Part shown: positions 15,554-22,870 of the stretch, one piece after another
How the letters are laid out: the number at the start of each line of letters is the position of its first letter
How positions within the stretch are numbered: the first letter of the stretch is position 1
DNA from: Candidatus Lustribacter telmatis
GTDB taxonomy: Bacteria; Vulcanimicrobiota; Vulcanimicrobiia; Vulcanimicrobiales; Vulcanimicrobiaceae
Direction of reading: 5' to 3'
Assembly (NCBI GenBank): GCA_003164045.1
Contig: PLRU01000039.1
Location: 89,039 to 123,984 of the forward strand
Length of the DNA stretch: 34,946 nucleotides
Made by a program: the position numbers and the translations under genes
Notes under the pieces: generated by a model
The model's input: only the letters and a program-made list of their open reading frames with translations
Databases searched by the model: none
What the model was told of the DNA's origin: nothing

Positions 15554-17257
15554 GTGATCAACTACCTCTCGCAGATCCTCGTCTTCGTGGCGATCTTTCT
15601 GCTGCTCGCAACGTCGCTGAATCTCGTGCTGGGATTCGGCGGCGTGTTCTCGATCATGCAGGCCGTGTTCTACGGCGTCGGTGCATATGCGGCCGCGAAT
15701 CTCGTCGTCAACCTGCACGCCCCATTCCCGCTCGATCTCCTCGGCGCAATGCTGGTTACGATGGCGTTGGGGGCGTTCGTTGCGGCGCTGCTCTTGCGGC
15801 TGCGCGGCGAGCTCGTGATCATCGGCACGCTCGCGCTGCAGCTTGTTTTCTCGACGATCTTTCGCAATTGGAATGCCGTCACCGGCGGCAGCTACGGGAT
15901 TTTCGGCATCGCGCGGCCCGCGCTCTTCGGCGTGCCGGTGTCGTCCCTCACCGGCTTCGCCGCGTTTGCTGCCGTCATTGCTGCGATCTTTTTCGGCTTG
16001 TCGCTGTTCGTCGCGCGCTCGCCGTTCGGGCTGGCTGTGCGCGCGCAGCGCGAAGATGCAGTGCTCGCCGGGACACTCGGACACGATACGGTGCGCGAGC
16101 GCGCGGCGATCTTCATCATCGGGGCCGCGCTGGCGGGCGTCGCCGGGGCGCTGTACGCGCAATTCATCGGCTACGTAGATCCGTCGTCGTTCGACGTCAA
16201 CCAGTCGCTCGGGATCATTACGATCGTGGTCGTCGGCGGGTTGGGTAACCTGTGGGGCACGTTGGGCGCCGCCGTCATCCTTACGTTCTTGCCGCAACTG
16301 CTGATCTTGTTACCGGCGACGTCAGCCGCAGCCGCGCAGTTCCAACTGTTGCTGTATGGTGTGATTCTCGTTGCGGTCGTGCGCTTCTGGCCGAACGGCA
16401 TTCTGCCGGAGCAGCCGTCGATTCGCTCGGCGCCCGCGCGTGGCGTTCGGCCGGCGCTCCTCGGCGGAATGGAAGACGGCAAGGCGCTGCTGGAGCGGCT
16501 CGCCGCGGTCACGGTCCGCACGTTGCCGACGACGGCGCCGATCGTACGGGTGGAGGGCGTGAGCAAGGCGTTCGGTGGTTTGCGCGCGGTCGACGACGTG
16601 TCCCTCGCGATCGAACCGGGTCGCGTGACGGCGCTGATCGGACCGAACGGCGCCGGTAAGACGACCTTGTTCAACTTGATCTGCGGCTTGCTGCGCAGCG
16701 ATAGCGGCCGCGTCTTTTTCGGTTCGCAAGAGACGACGCGTCTGCAGCCGTTCGAGATCGCGCGGCTCGGCGTCACGCGGACGTTCCAGGACGTGCGCAT
16801 CTTTCCGAAACTCACCGCGCTGGAAAACGTGGTGTTCGCGCTATCGAGCGCCGGCGCGCACGTTGCCGAGCGCGCCGGCGCCGTGCTGGCCGACGTGGGA
16901 TTGCAACCGCACGCCGATCGTCTGGCCGGCAGTTTGTCGTACGCCGAGCAGAAAATTCTCATGATGGGGCTCGTGCTCGCGCGCGAAGACCCGGTCGTGT
17001 TTCTCGACGAAATCGCGGCCGGCCTCGATCACGCGAGCGTGCGCGCACTCGGCGTGCTCGTGCGCCGCATCGCGGCCTCGGGTCGCGCGGTGTGCGTCGT
17101 CGAGCACAACCTCTCGTTCGTGTGGGACGTGGCCGACATCGTCTACGTGCTTGACGACGGACGGTTGATTGCGAACGGCGTTCCAGCCGACATCCAAGCG
17201 AATACCAACGTGATCGAGATCTACTTCGGCCGCGGTGGAGCGCCCGGTCATGCTTGA
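15554..17257 (+). CDS. LivM permease fused to LivG ATPase
   Basis: A 567-residue fusion. Residues 1 to about 290 are a LivM-type permease with some eight membrane segments (N-terminal SQILVFVAIFLLLATSLNLV; AQREDAVLAGTLGHD coupling loop). A linker of about 40 residues follows, then a LivG-type ATPase from about 330. The Walker A is GPNGAGKTT from G363. The signature is LSYAEQ (461-466) rather than the usual LSGGQ or LSYGxQ. Walker B is VFLDE (D485, E486) followed by IAAGLD, where most LivG proteins have PAAGL. The Q-loop (FQDVRIFP) and switch histidine (VEHNLSFV) are present. Such fusions occur in other liv-type systems. LivF starts inside its last codons. Confidence 0.93.
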   Translation: MINYLSQILVFVAIFLLLATSLNLVLGFGGVFSIMQAVFYGVGAYAAANLVVNLHAPFPLDLLGAMLVTMALGAFVAALLLRLRGELVIIGTLALQLVFSTIFRNWNAVTGGSYGIFGIARPALFGVPVSSLTGFAAFAAVIAAIFFGLSLFVARSPFGLAVRAQREDAVLAGTLGHDTVRERAAIFIIGAALAGVAGALYAQFIGYVDPSSFDVNQSLGIITIVVVGGLGNLWGTLGAAVILTFLPQLLILLPATSAAAAQFQLLLYGVILVAVVRFWPNGILPEQPSIRSAPARGVRPALLGGMEDGKALLERLAAVTVRTLPTTAPIVRVEGVSKAFGGLRAVDDVSLAIEPGRVTALIGPNGAGKTTLFNLICGLLRSDSGRVFFGSQETTRLQPFEIARLGVTRTFQDVRIFPKLTALENVVFALSSAGAHVAERAGAVLADVGLQPHADRLAGSLSYAEQKILMMGLVLAREDPVVFLDEIAAGLDHASVRALGVLVRRIAASGRAVCVVEHNLSFVWDVADIVYVLDDGRLIANGVPADIQANTNVIEIYFGRGGAPGHA

Positions 17258-17951
17258 ATTGCGCGGCGTCGAAGCCGGCTATGGCCGCGGCAAGACGGTG
17301 CTCTTCGGTATCGATTTGAGCGTAGCAGCGGGCGAACTGGCGCTCTTGATGGGGCACAACGGCGCGGGCAAGACGACGCTGCTGCGCACCGTGTTCGGCG
17401 AGATCATTCCGACGGCGGGCACGATCGCGTTCCGCGGAGAGCCGCTGCGCGGCAACTCTTCCGAGCGCGTGCGGGCGGGGATTTCTTATACCGCAGGCGG
17501 GCGCGCCGTATTCGCGGGCCTCACCGTGAACGAGAACCTTGCCGTTGCCGCGTCGGTCGTAGAAACCAACAAGCAGAAAATCGCCGATCGCCGTGCGTTC
17601 GTGCTCGACGCGTTTCCTGGCTTGCAGAGATGTCTCGATCAAGTCGCGGGGAGCATGAGCGGCGGCCAGCAGCGGATGCTCGCCGTTTCCATGGCCGTGA
17701 TGCAAGAGCCGCAGCTGCTGCTGCTCGACGAACCCTCGCTCGGGCTCTCACCGCTCTACGTGGAGCGGCTGTATCAAAGTATTGCCGATATCCGTGGGCG
17801 GCTCGGGTTGGCGGTGCTCGTCGTCGAGCAAACGATCAACCCCTCGATGCTGGCAGCCGATCACGTGGCGATTTTGCGGATGGGTGAGGTCGTCGTCCGC
17901 GGCGGGCCCGAAATGCTGGCCGATAGCGAGCGACTGTGGAGCATGCTGTGA
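17250..17951 (+). CDS. Branched-chain-type ABC transporter ATP-binding protein (LivF family)
   Basis: A 233-residue cytoplasmic ATPase. Walker A is GHNGAGKTT (from G35), the signature MSGGQQ (136-141), Walker B LLLLDEPSLGLSP (D160, E161) and the switch histidine region is replaced by VVEQTINPS, which is normal for LivF. ATG 17250 overlaps the upstream fusion gene by 8 bases. A GTG at 17235 in the same frame would add five residues and is possible. With the LivM-LivG fusion it forms the ATPase pair of the importer. The stop overlaps the GTG of the next gene (GTGA). Confidence 0.93.
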   Translation: MLELRGVEAGYGRGKTVLFGIDLSVAAGELALLMGHNGAGKTTLLRTVFGEIIPTAGTIAFRGEPLRGNSSERVRAGISYTAGGRAVFAGLTVNENLAVAASVVETNKQKIADRRAFVLDAFPGLQRCLDQVAGSMSGGQQRMLAVSMAVMQEPQLLLLDEPSLGLSPLYVERLYQSIADIRGRLGLAVLVVEQTINPSMLAADHVAILRMGEVVVRGGPEMLADSERLWSML

Positions 17952-19609
17952 GCGGCGGATTCGACGCCGAACGTTCGCAGCGTGCCGTTGAGGCGCTGTT
18001 GGCGCCGCGCAACATCGTGATCGTCGGGGCGAACGACCGGCCGGGCAGCTGGCCCGCGCGCACCTGGCAGAATCTCAAAGAGTACGGATTTCCGGGCGCC
18101 GTGTATCCCGTCAACCCGCGGCGTACGGAGATCTGGGATGTGCCGTGCTATGCGGATCTTGCGGCGTTGCCTGAGCCTCCCGATCATCTCGCGATCCTCG
18201 TACCAGCCGGTGCGGTGATCGGCGTGCTGCAAGAGGGCGCGCGCGCCGGTGCGCGCAGCGCGACGATTTTTACCTCGGGCATCGGCGACGCGACCGCGAG
18301 TGACGGCATGGCGTTGGGTGAAGAGGTCATGCGCGTCATTCACGATTCCGGACTCGCTGTGTCGGGTCCGAACTGCATGGGAAATTTTTGCGCGCGCACG
18401 CACATGGCGACGCTCAACGATCCCGGTGCGCTCCCGGCCGAACCCGGACCCGTGGCGATGGTGGGGCAAAGCGGCGGCGTCATGCTGTTCGTCGCGCACG
18501 CGCTGCGAGACCGCGGCATCGGTGTCGGCTACATCGTGACGTCGGGCAACGAGATCGGCCTGACGTCGGCCGATTACATCGCCGCCTATGCTGCCGACCC
18601 GGTGGTGAAGGTCATCGTTGTTTACGTTGAAGGCATTCGCGATGTACGCGCGTTCCTGGATGCGTGCGCGCTCGCGCAGTCCGCCGGGAAGCGCGTCGTC
18701 GTGCTCAAGATGGGCCGCTTTGCCGCCGGTCGTGAAGCGGCGCTCGCGCACACCGGCGGAATCGCGGGCCGTGCCGATGTGTTCGACGCCGTCGCCGGTG
18801 AGGTCGGCGTGATTCGGGTGAACACGGCTGACGACGTCGTCGAAACGGTGGAGTTGCTCTTACACGCGCCTGCACTGCGGGGGCGTCGCTTGGCCGCGCT
18901 GACGTTATCGGGAGCCTTCCGCGGCATGCTGCTCGATGCTGCAGAAGAGCACGGTTTGATCTTTCCGGCACTCGCACAGGCGACGATCGATCGCTTGAAC
19001 GCGTTGCTCTCGGCCGGTGCGATGGTCGCAAACCCCGTCGATGGCGGCTTCGGCATTTTGACGAGTGCCGAGACGTACCGCTCGTGCATCGAAGCCTTGG
19101 CCGAGGATCCCAATGTCGACATCGTGATCGTTCAAGAAGAACTCGCGCGCGAACCAGGTCCCGGCCGTTCGGAGCGCTGGATGATGATCGCCGAAGAATT
19201 CGCTGCAACGCGCGCGACCAAACCGATCGCGTACGCGTCGTTTGTCTCCTACGGACTCACCGCGCACAGCCTCGACTTGCGCGCCCGGCTGCCGCACATC
19301 GCGATCTTGCAAGAATCGAACCGCGCCTTGCGCGCGATTGCGAAAACGGCGCGTGCCCTCGAGATGGCGGCGATGGCTTCGGGTGCGGCGACCGAACCCG
19401 CTTCGCCGGATGACGTGCTCACCGAGACCAGGCGCGTCTTCACGCTTGCCGGCAGCAATCCGCCGGCGCTGCGCATGTATCGCGATCCGGAGATGGGAGT
19501 CGTCGTCATGGCGGAGTCGGGGAGCGGCACGGCATTCGTGGCGCCGCCCGTCTCGCGCGAAAAGGCGCTCGACGTCATCGAACGCTTGCGGCGCGCGAGT
19601 AACGGATGA
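17948..19609 (+). CDS. NDP-forming acyl-CoA synthetase, alpha-type protein without ATP-grasp domain
   Basis: A 553-residue protein related to the alpha part of NDP-forming acetate/acyl-CoA synthetases and succinyl-CoA synthetase. The N-terminal CoA-binding Rossmann domain has LLAPRNIVIVGANDRPGSW and GPNCMGNF. The middle ligase domain carries VGQSGGVMLF and the phosphorylatable histidine H268 in LAHTGGIAG. A second CoA-ligase domain follows to about residue 450. The last 100 residues contain none of the ATP-grasp motifs (such as HKTDAGA) of the fused enzyme at 24658. It would need a separate beta subunit to make a thioester, and none is adjacent. It starts with GTG overlapping the LivF stop and ends coupled (ATGA) to an AMP-forming ligase. 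It may instead transfer or regulate CoA. Confidence 0.8.
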   Translation: MSGGFDAERSQRAVEALLAPRNIVIVGANDRPGSWPARTWQNLKEYGFPGAVYPVNPRRTEIWDVPCYADLAALPEPPDHLAILVPAGAVIGVLQEGARAGARSATIFTSGIGDATASDGMALGEEVMRVIHDSGLAVSGPNCMGNFCARTHMATLNDPGALPAEPGPVAMVGQSGGVMLFVAHALRDRGIGVGYIVTSGNEIGLTSADYIAAYAADPVVKVIVVYVEGIRDVRAFLDACALAQSAGKRVVVLKMGRFAAGREAALAHTGGIAGRADVFDAVAGEVGVIRVNTADDVVETVELLLHAPALRGRRLAALTLSGAFRGMLLDAAEEHGLIFPALAQATIDRLNALLSAGAMVANPVDGGFGILTSAETYRSCIEALAEDPNVDIVIVQEELAREPGPGRSERWMMIAEEFAATRATKPIAYASFVSYGLTAHSLDLRARLPHIAILQESNRALRAIAKTARALEMAAMASGAATEPASPDDVLTETRRVFTLAGSNPPALRMYRDPEMGVVVMAESGSGTAFVAPPVSREKALDVIERLRRASNG

Positions 19610-21162
19610 GCGCGCCGTTCAGCGACCGCTGGGACGGGAAGACGCTCTTCGCCGCGCTCGACGATGCCGTCGCCGAATACGGCGATCGTGAAGCGTACGT
19701 CTTCGAGGATGCGCGGCTCACCTACCGCGACGTCGCGGCAGGCGCCACAGCCGTAACGCGCGCGCTCATTGCGTCGGGCGTGAAGCGAGGCGATCGCGTT
19801 GCCATCCTGCTGGCGGGGTATTCGTATTGGCCGGCGCTGTATTTTGGTGCCGCTCGCGCCGGCGCGGTCATCGTGCCGGTCAACAGCCGCTTCAAGCCGG
19901 AAGAAGTGGCGTACGTGCTCGGCGCATCGGGTGCGACGACGCTCTTTCTCTTCCGTGCCGACGCGCGCGATACGTCGTACGTGCCGGATGTTCGCACCGT
20001 CGTCGACCTTTCTGCGGCGGCCGGCGAAGCGGACTCCTTCGCCGCATTTCTCCGGCGCGGCGCTGCGATCGGTGATGCGGCCGTCGCCGCGGCGAGCGCG
20101 GCCGTTTCGCCTGATGACGTGGTCCTCATACAGTTCACCTCGGGAACGACCGCCCTCCCGAAGGGAGCGCAACTGGTTCACACGGGCATTCTGCGCGGCG
20201 CACAGTACAACGGCGACCGGCTGCACCTCTCGCCGGCGGACCGGTTCTTCAGTGCGCAGCCGTTCTATCACTCGGGTGGTTCGGTGCAAGTCATGCTGAC
20301 GCCGTTGACCGCCGGCGCGACCGTGGTGGTGCAACGCTACTTCGATGCGGGTGCGGCGCTGGAGATCATGGAGCGCGAACGCTGCACGTGCTTGCTCGGG
20401 CACCAGCCGCATTGGATCGAATACCTCAATCATCCCACGCGGCCGGCGCGCGTGCTGAGGCTGACCAAGGCCTACATTCTCGCGACGACGGAAGTCATTC
20501 GGCAAGTCAGTGTGGCCTTTGGTATCCCGCTGATTTCGCCGTACGGCCTGACCGAAACGAGCCTCGGCGGTACCGGCTGCGAAATCGATGCTCCGGAAGA
20601 ACTGCGTATGACGACCGTGGGCCGGCCGCACCCAGGCATGGAGCTGCAAATTCGCGATGCCGAACGGGATGCGGTCGTCGGGGTCGATGAGCCGGGCGAG
20701 ATCCTCTTTCGCGGCTGGGGCATCATGAAAGGCTACTTGAACGACCCGGCGCGCACGGCCGAGGTCATCGATGCCGCCGGCTGGTTTCGCACCGGCGATG
20801 CAGGCAGCGTCGACGCGCAGGGCAATCTCCAACTGCGCAGCCGCATCAAGGACATGATTCGCGTCGGCGGCGAGAACGTCGCTGCGGTCGAGATCGAAGA
20901 TCTGTTGCTGCGTCATCCGGCAGTGAAGCAAGCCGTGCTCGTCGGCAAGCGCGACAGGCGTCTCGGCGAAGTCGGCGTTGCGTTCGTCGAGCGTAAAGAC
21001 GGCGTCGCGGTTGAGGCTGACGAGCTGATTGCCTTTTGCCGCGAACGCGTGGCCAGTTTTAAGGTCCCGCGCGAAGTCCGCTTCGTCGATGCATGGCCGA
21101 TTTTGGGTTCGGGAAAAATTCATAAAGCCGCGCTGCGAGCGCAAGTCGAGGTTCCTTCATGA
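19606..21162 (+). CDS. AMP-forming acyl/aryl-CoA ligase (second copy)
   Basis: A 518-residue ANL-family ligase. The P-loop is FTSGTTALPKG (177-187). Further motifs are YGLTETSLGGTG, the hinge LRSRIKDMIRVGGENVAAVEIE and the catalytic A10 lysine K504 in LGSGKI. It differs clearly from the ligase at 11941 and probably takes another acid. ATGA overlaps on both sides couple it to the alpha-type synthetase and to the MaoC hydratase. The likely sequence is CoA activation of a carboxylic acid followed by hydration (inference). Confidence 0.85.
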   Translation: MSAPFSDRWDGKTLFAALDDAVAEYGDREAYVFEDARLTYRDVAAGATAVTRALIASGVKRGDRVAILLAGYSYWPALYFGAARAGAVIVPVNSRFKPEEVAYVLGASGATTLFLFRADARDTSYVPDVRTVVDLSAAAGEADSFAAFLRRGAAIGDAAVAAASAAVSPDDVVLIQFTSGTTALPKGAQLVHTGILRGAQYNGDRLHLSPADRFFSAQPFYHSGGSVQVMLTPLTAGATVVVQRYFDAGAALEIMERERCTCLLGHQPHWIEYLNHPTRPARVLRLTKAYILATTEVIRQVSVAFGIPLISPYGLTETSLGGTGCEIDAPEELRMTTVGRPHPGMELQIRDAERDAVVGVDEPGEILFRGWGIMKGYLNDPARTAEVIDAAGWFRTGDAGSVDAQGNLQLRSRIKDMIRVGGENVAAVEIEDLLLRHPAVKQAVLVGKRDRRLGEVGVAFVERKDGVAVEADELIAFCRERVASFKVPREVRFVDAWPILGSGKIHKAALRAQVEVPS

Positions 21163-21638
21163 CCAGCGTGGAGTTTGCGACGGATCTGGAATCGCGCGTC
21201 GGCGAAGAGCTCGGCGTGAGTTCGTGGCGCAGCCTGACGTTCGAGGATTTCGTCGCCTTCGGCGACCTCAGCGGCGACAAGTACTGGATTCACACCGATC
21301 GCGAACGCGCGCGCCGCGAAACGCCATACGGTGACGCGATCGCGCAGGGTCTGCTGACGCTCTCGCTCGTCATCGGGCTAGCGGGCGAATGTTTCGAGAT
21401 CCGGCAAAAGGACCGTTCGCTCAACTACGGCCTCGAACACGTGCGCTTCACGAGCCCGGTCAAGCCCGACGAACGCGTGCGATTGCGCATGAAACTCGGC
21501 GGCTTCGTTGCGGTGGAGCCGCGCGTCACCCGATTGACGCTCTCGTGTCTGCTGGAAATCGACGGCAAGCCGAAGCCCGCACTCGTGGCCGACTGGATCT
21601 CAATCGTCTACGATCGCAAGCCGGACGCTCCGAGCTAA
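21159..21638 (+). CDS. MaoC-like hotdog-fold hydratase
   Basis: A 159-residue single-hotdog protein of the MaoC family ((R)-specific enoyl-CoA hydratases and related dehydratases). The active-site pair is D40 and H45 in SGDKYWIHTD, followed by the expected YGDAIAQGLLTLSL helix. It hydrates enoyl-CoA thioesters in the cytosol, and its position behind two CoA-forming proteins suits that. The ATG overlaps the ligase stop (ATGA). Its TAA overlaps the stop of the convergent flavin monooxygenase by 3 bases (CTAA on the plus strand). It is the last gene of the 11089-21638 run. Confidence 0.87.
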   Translation: MTSVEFATDLESRVGEELGVSSWRSLTFEDFVAFGDLSGDKYWIHTDRERARRETPYGDAIAQGLLTLSLVIGLAGECFEIRQKDRSLNYGLEHVRFTSPVKPDERVRLRMKLGGFVAVEPRVTRLTLSCLLEIDGKPKPALVADWISIVYDRKPDAPS

Positions 21639-22870
21639 CCCTTACGGGCGTCGGCCGTATGGTTATAGGCGTCGGAAATGGCTTGGAGTTCGCTCCGGTC
21701 GATCACGTCGTCGATATTTGCAAAGCGTTGGCCGCCCGTGAGGCGTTCGACGGTGTCGATAATGAGGTCGGGCGGCGCCGTGCGGTTCATCATGACGATC
21801 TTGCTCGTCGCAGGCAGGCGGTTCGCCTCATAGGCCGCGAACGCCGCGGCGGGTTCCGCATGTGCGAGTAACGCAGTGGCGATAGCGCGCGCATCGACGA
21901 TGGCTTGGGCAGCGCCGTTGCCGCCGCGCGGGTACATCGGATGCGCTGCGTCACCGAGCAGCGTTACGCGGCCGAACGACCAGCGCTCGACGGGATCGCG
22001 ATCGACCATCGGATAGCTGAGCGTGAAGTCGGCGTCGCGGATGAGCGCCGCAACGTCGAGCCAATCGAACGTCCAATCCGCGTAGAAGTGGTAGAAGTCG
22101 GCGAGGTTTCCCGCTTTGCTCCAATCGACCGGCTCGTGGATGTTCGTCACCGCTTCGGCCACCCAGTTGATTAGCGCGTTGCCGTCATTGTCGATGTCGT
22201 TGCGGATCGGATAGACGACAATTTTGTTCGTGGTTTGCAAACCGCCGATGCGGGTGGCGCTCGCGCCGCCCAGAAACGGCTTCGCGCGCGTGACGCCGCG
22301 CCACATGTTGATGCCGTGATAGACCGGCGATCCTTCGAGCGGATAGAACTGCTGCCGGATCGTGGAGTTGATGCCGTCGCACGCGACGGCCACGTCCGCC
22401 GTAACGGGTTCGCGCGCAACGCCGGCGGGACCTGAGAAATGCAACGTGACGTTCGTCTCGTTCGGATCCACTCGTACAACCCGGTGACCGGTCAGGATGG
22501 CGTCGGGCCCGAGCCGCTCGCGCACGGCTGCGAGCAAAATCAAGTGCAGTTCGCCGCGGTGGATCGAAAAGTGCGGTGAGGCAAAGCCTGCCGTAAGCCC
22601 GATCGGTTCGCGGAAAATGAACTGACCGTGATGCGAGAAGAACAGCTGCTCGACGGGCTCGACGGAGACCGCCCGCAACGCCGGTTCGAGACCGAGCGCG
22701 GATAGCTCGCGCGTCGCGTGCGACTGCAGGTTGATGCCGACGCCGAGCGCCTTGATCTCCGGCACCGCCTCATAGATGCGCACGCGGCACGGTAGGCCGC
22801 TGGCGTGCAGCATCAGCGCCAGCGTGAGGCCGCCGATGCCGCCGCCGGCGATTGCGACGTCGAGCGTTAT
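21635..22870 (-). CDS. FAD-dependent monooxygenase (flavin-dependent oxidoreductase), probable ATA start
   Basis: A class A flavoprotein monooxygenase of about 411 residues. The FAD site is AIAGGGIGGLTLALML at the very N-terminus, with the DG motif ACDGINSTIRQQF and the GD motif LLGDAAHPMYPRGGNGAAQAI. Family members hydroxylate aromatic rings such as 3-hydroxybenzoate, salicylate or phenazines, and the substrate here is unknown. No ATG, GTG, TTG or CTG occurs shortly before the FAD motif. The next ATG downstream lies inside it (MLHASG), and the reading frame upstream runs deep into the previous gene. ATA at 22870, overlapping the TAA of the upstream amidohydrolase as ATAA, places ITLDVAIAGGG at the N-terminus exactly as in relatives that start MTLDV. 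A sequence error is the alternative. Confidence 0.82.
   Translation of the reverse strand: MTLDVAIAGGGIGGLTLALMLHASGLPCRVRIYEAVPEIKALGVGINLQSHATRELSALGLEPALRAVSVEPVEQLFFSHHGQFIFREPIGLTAGFASPHFSIHRGELHLILLAAVRERLGPDAILTGHRVVRVDPNETNVTLHFSGPAGVAREPVTADVAVACDGINSTIRQQFYPLEGSPVYHGINMWRGVTRAKPFLGGASATRIGGLQTTNKIVVYPIRNDIDNDGNALINWVAEAVTNIHEPVDWSKAGNLADFYHFYADWTFDWLDVAALIRDADFTLSYPMVDRDPVERWSFGRVTLLGDAAHPMYPRGGNGAAQAIVDARAIATALLAHAEPAAAFAAYEANRLPATSKIVMMNRTAPPDLIIDTVERLTGGQRFANIDDVIDRSELQAISDAYNHTADARKG

Noticed and set aside
19249..21144. Long open frame (631 codons) on the minus strand opposite the second AMP-forming ligase
   Set aside because: Arginine/alanine/histidine-rich shadow of a well-recognised ligase on the other strand; no domain motifs. 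Long antisense frames are expected at this GC content.
22789..22819. Downstream ATG (MLHASG) as start of the flavin monooxygenase
   Set aside because: It would remove the GxGxxG FAD-binding motif, which is intact upstream.
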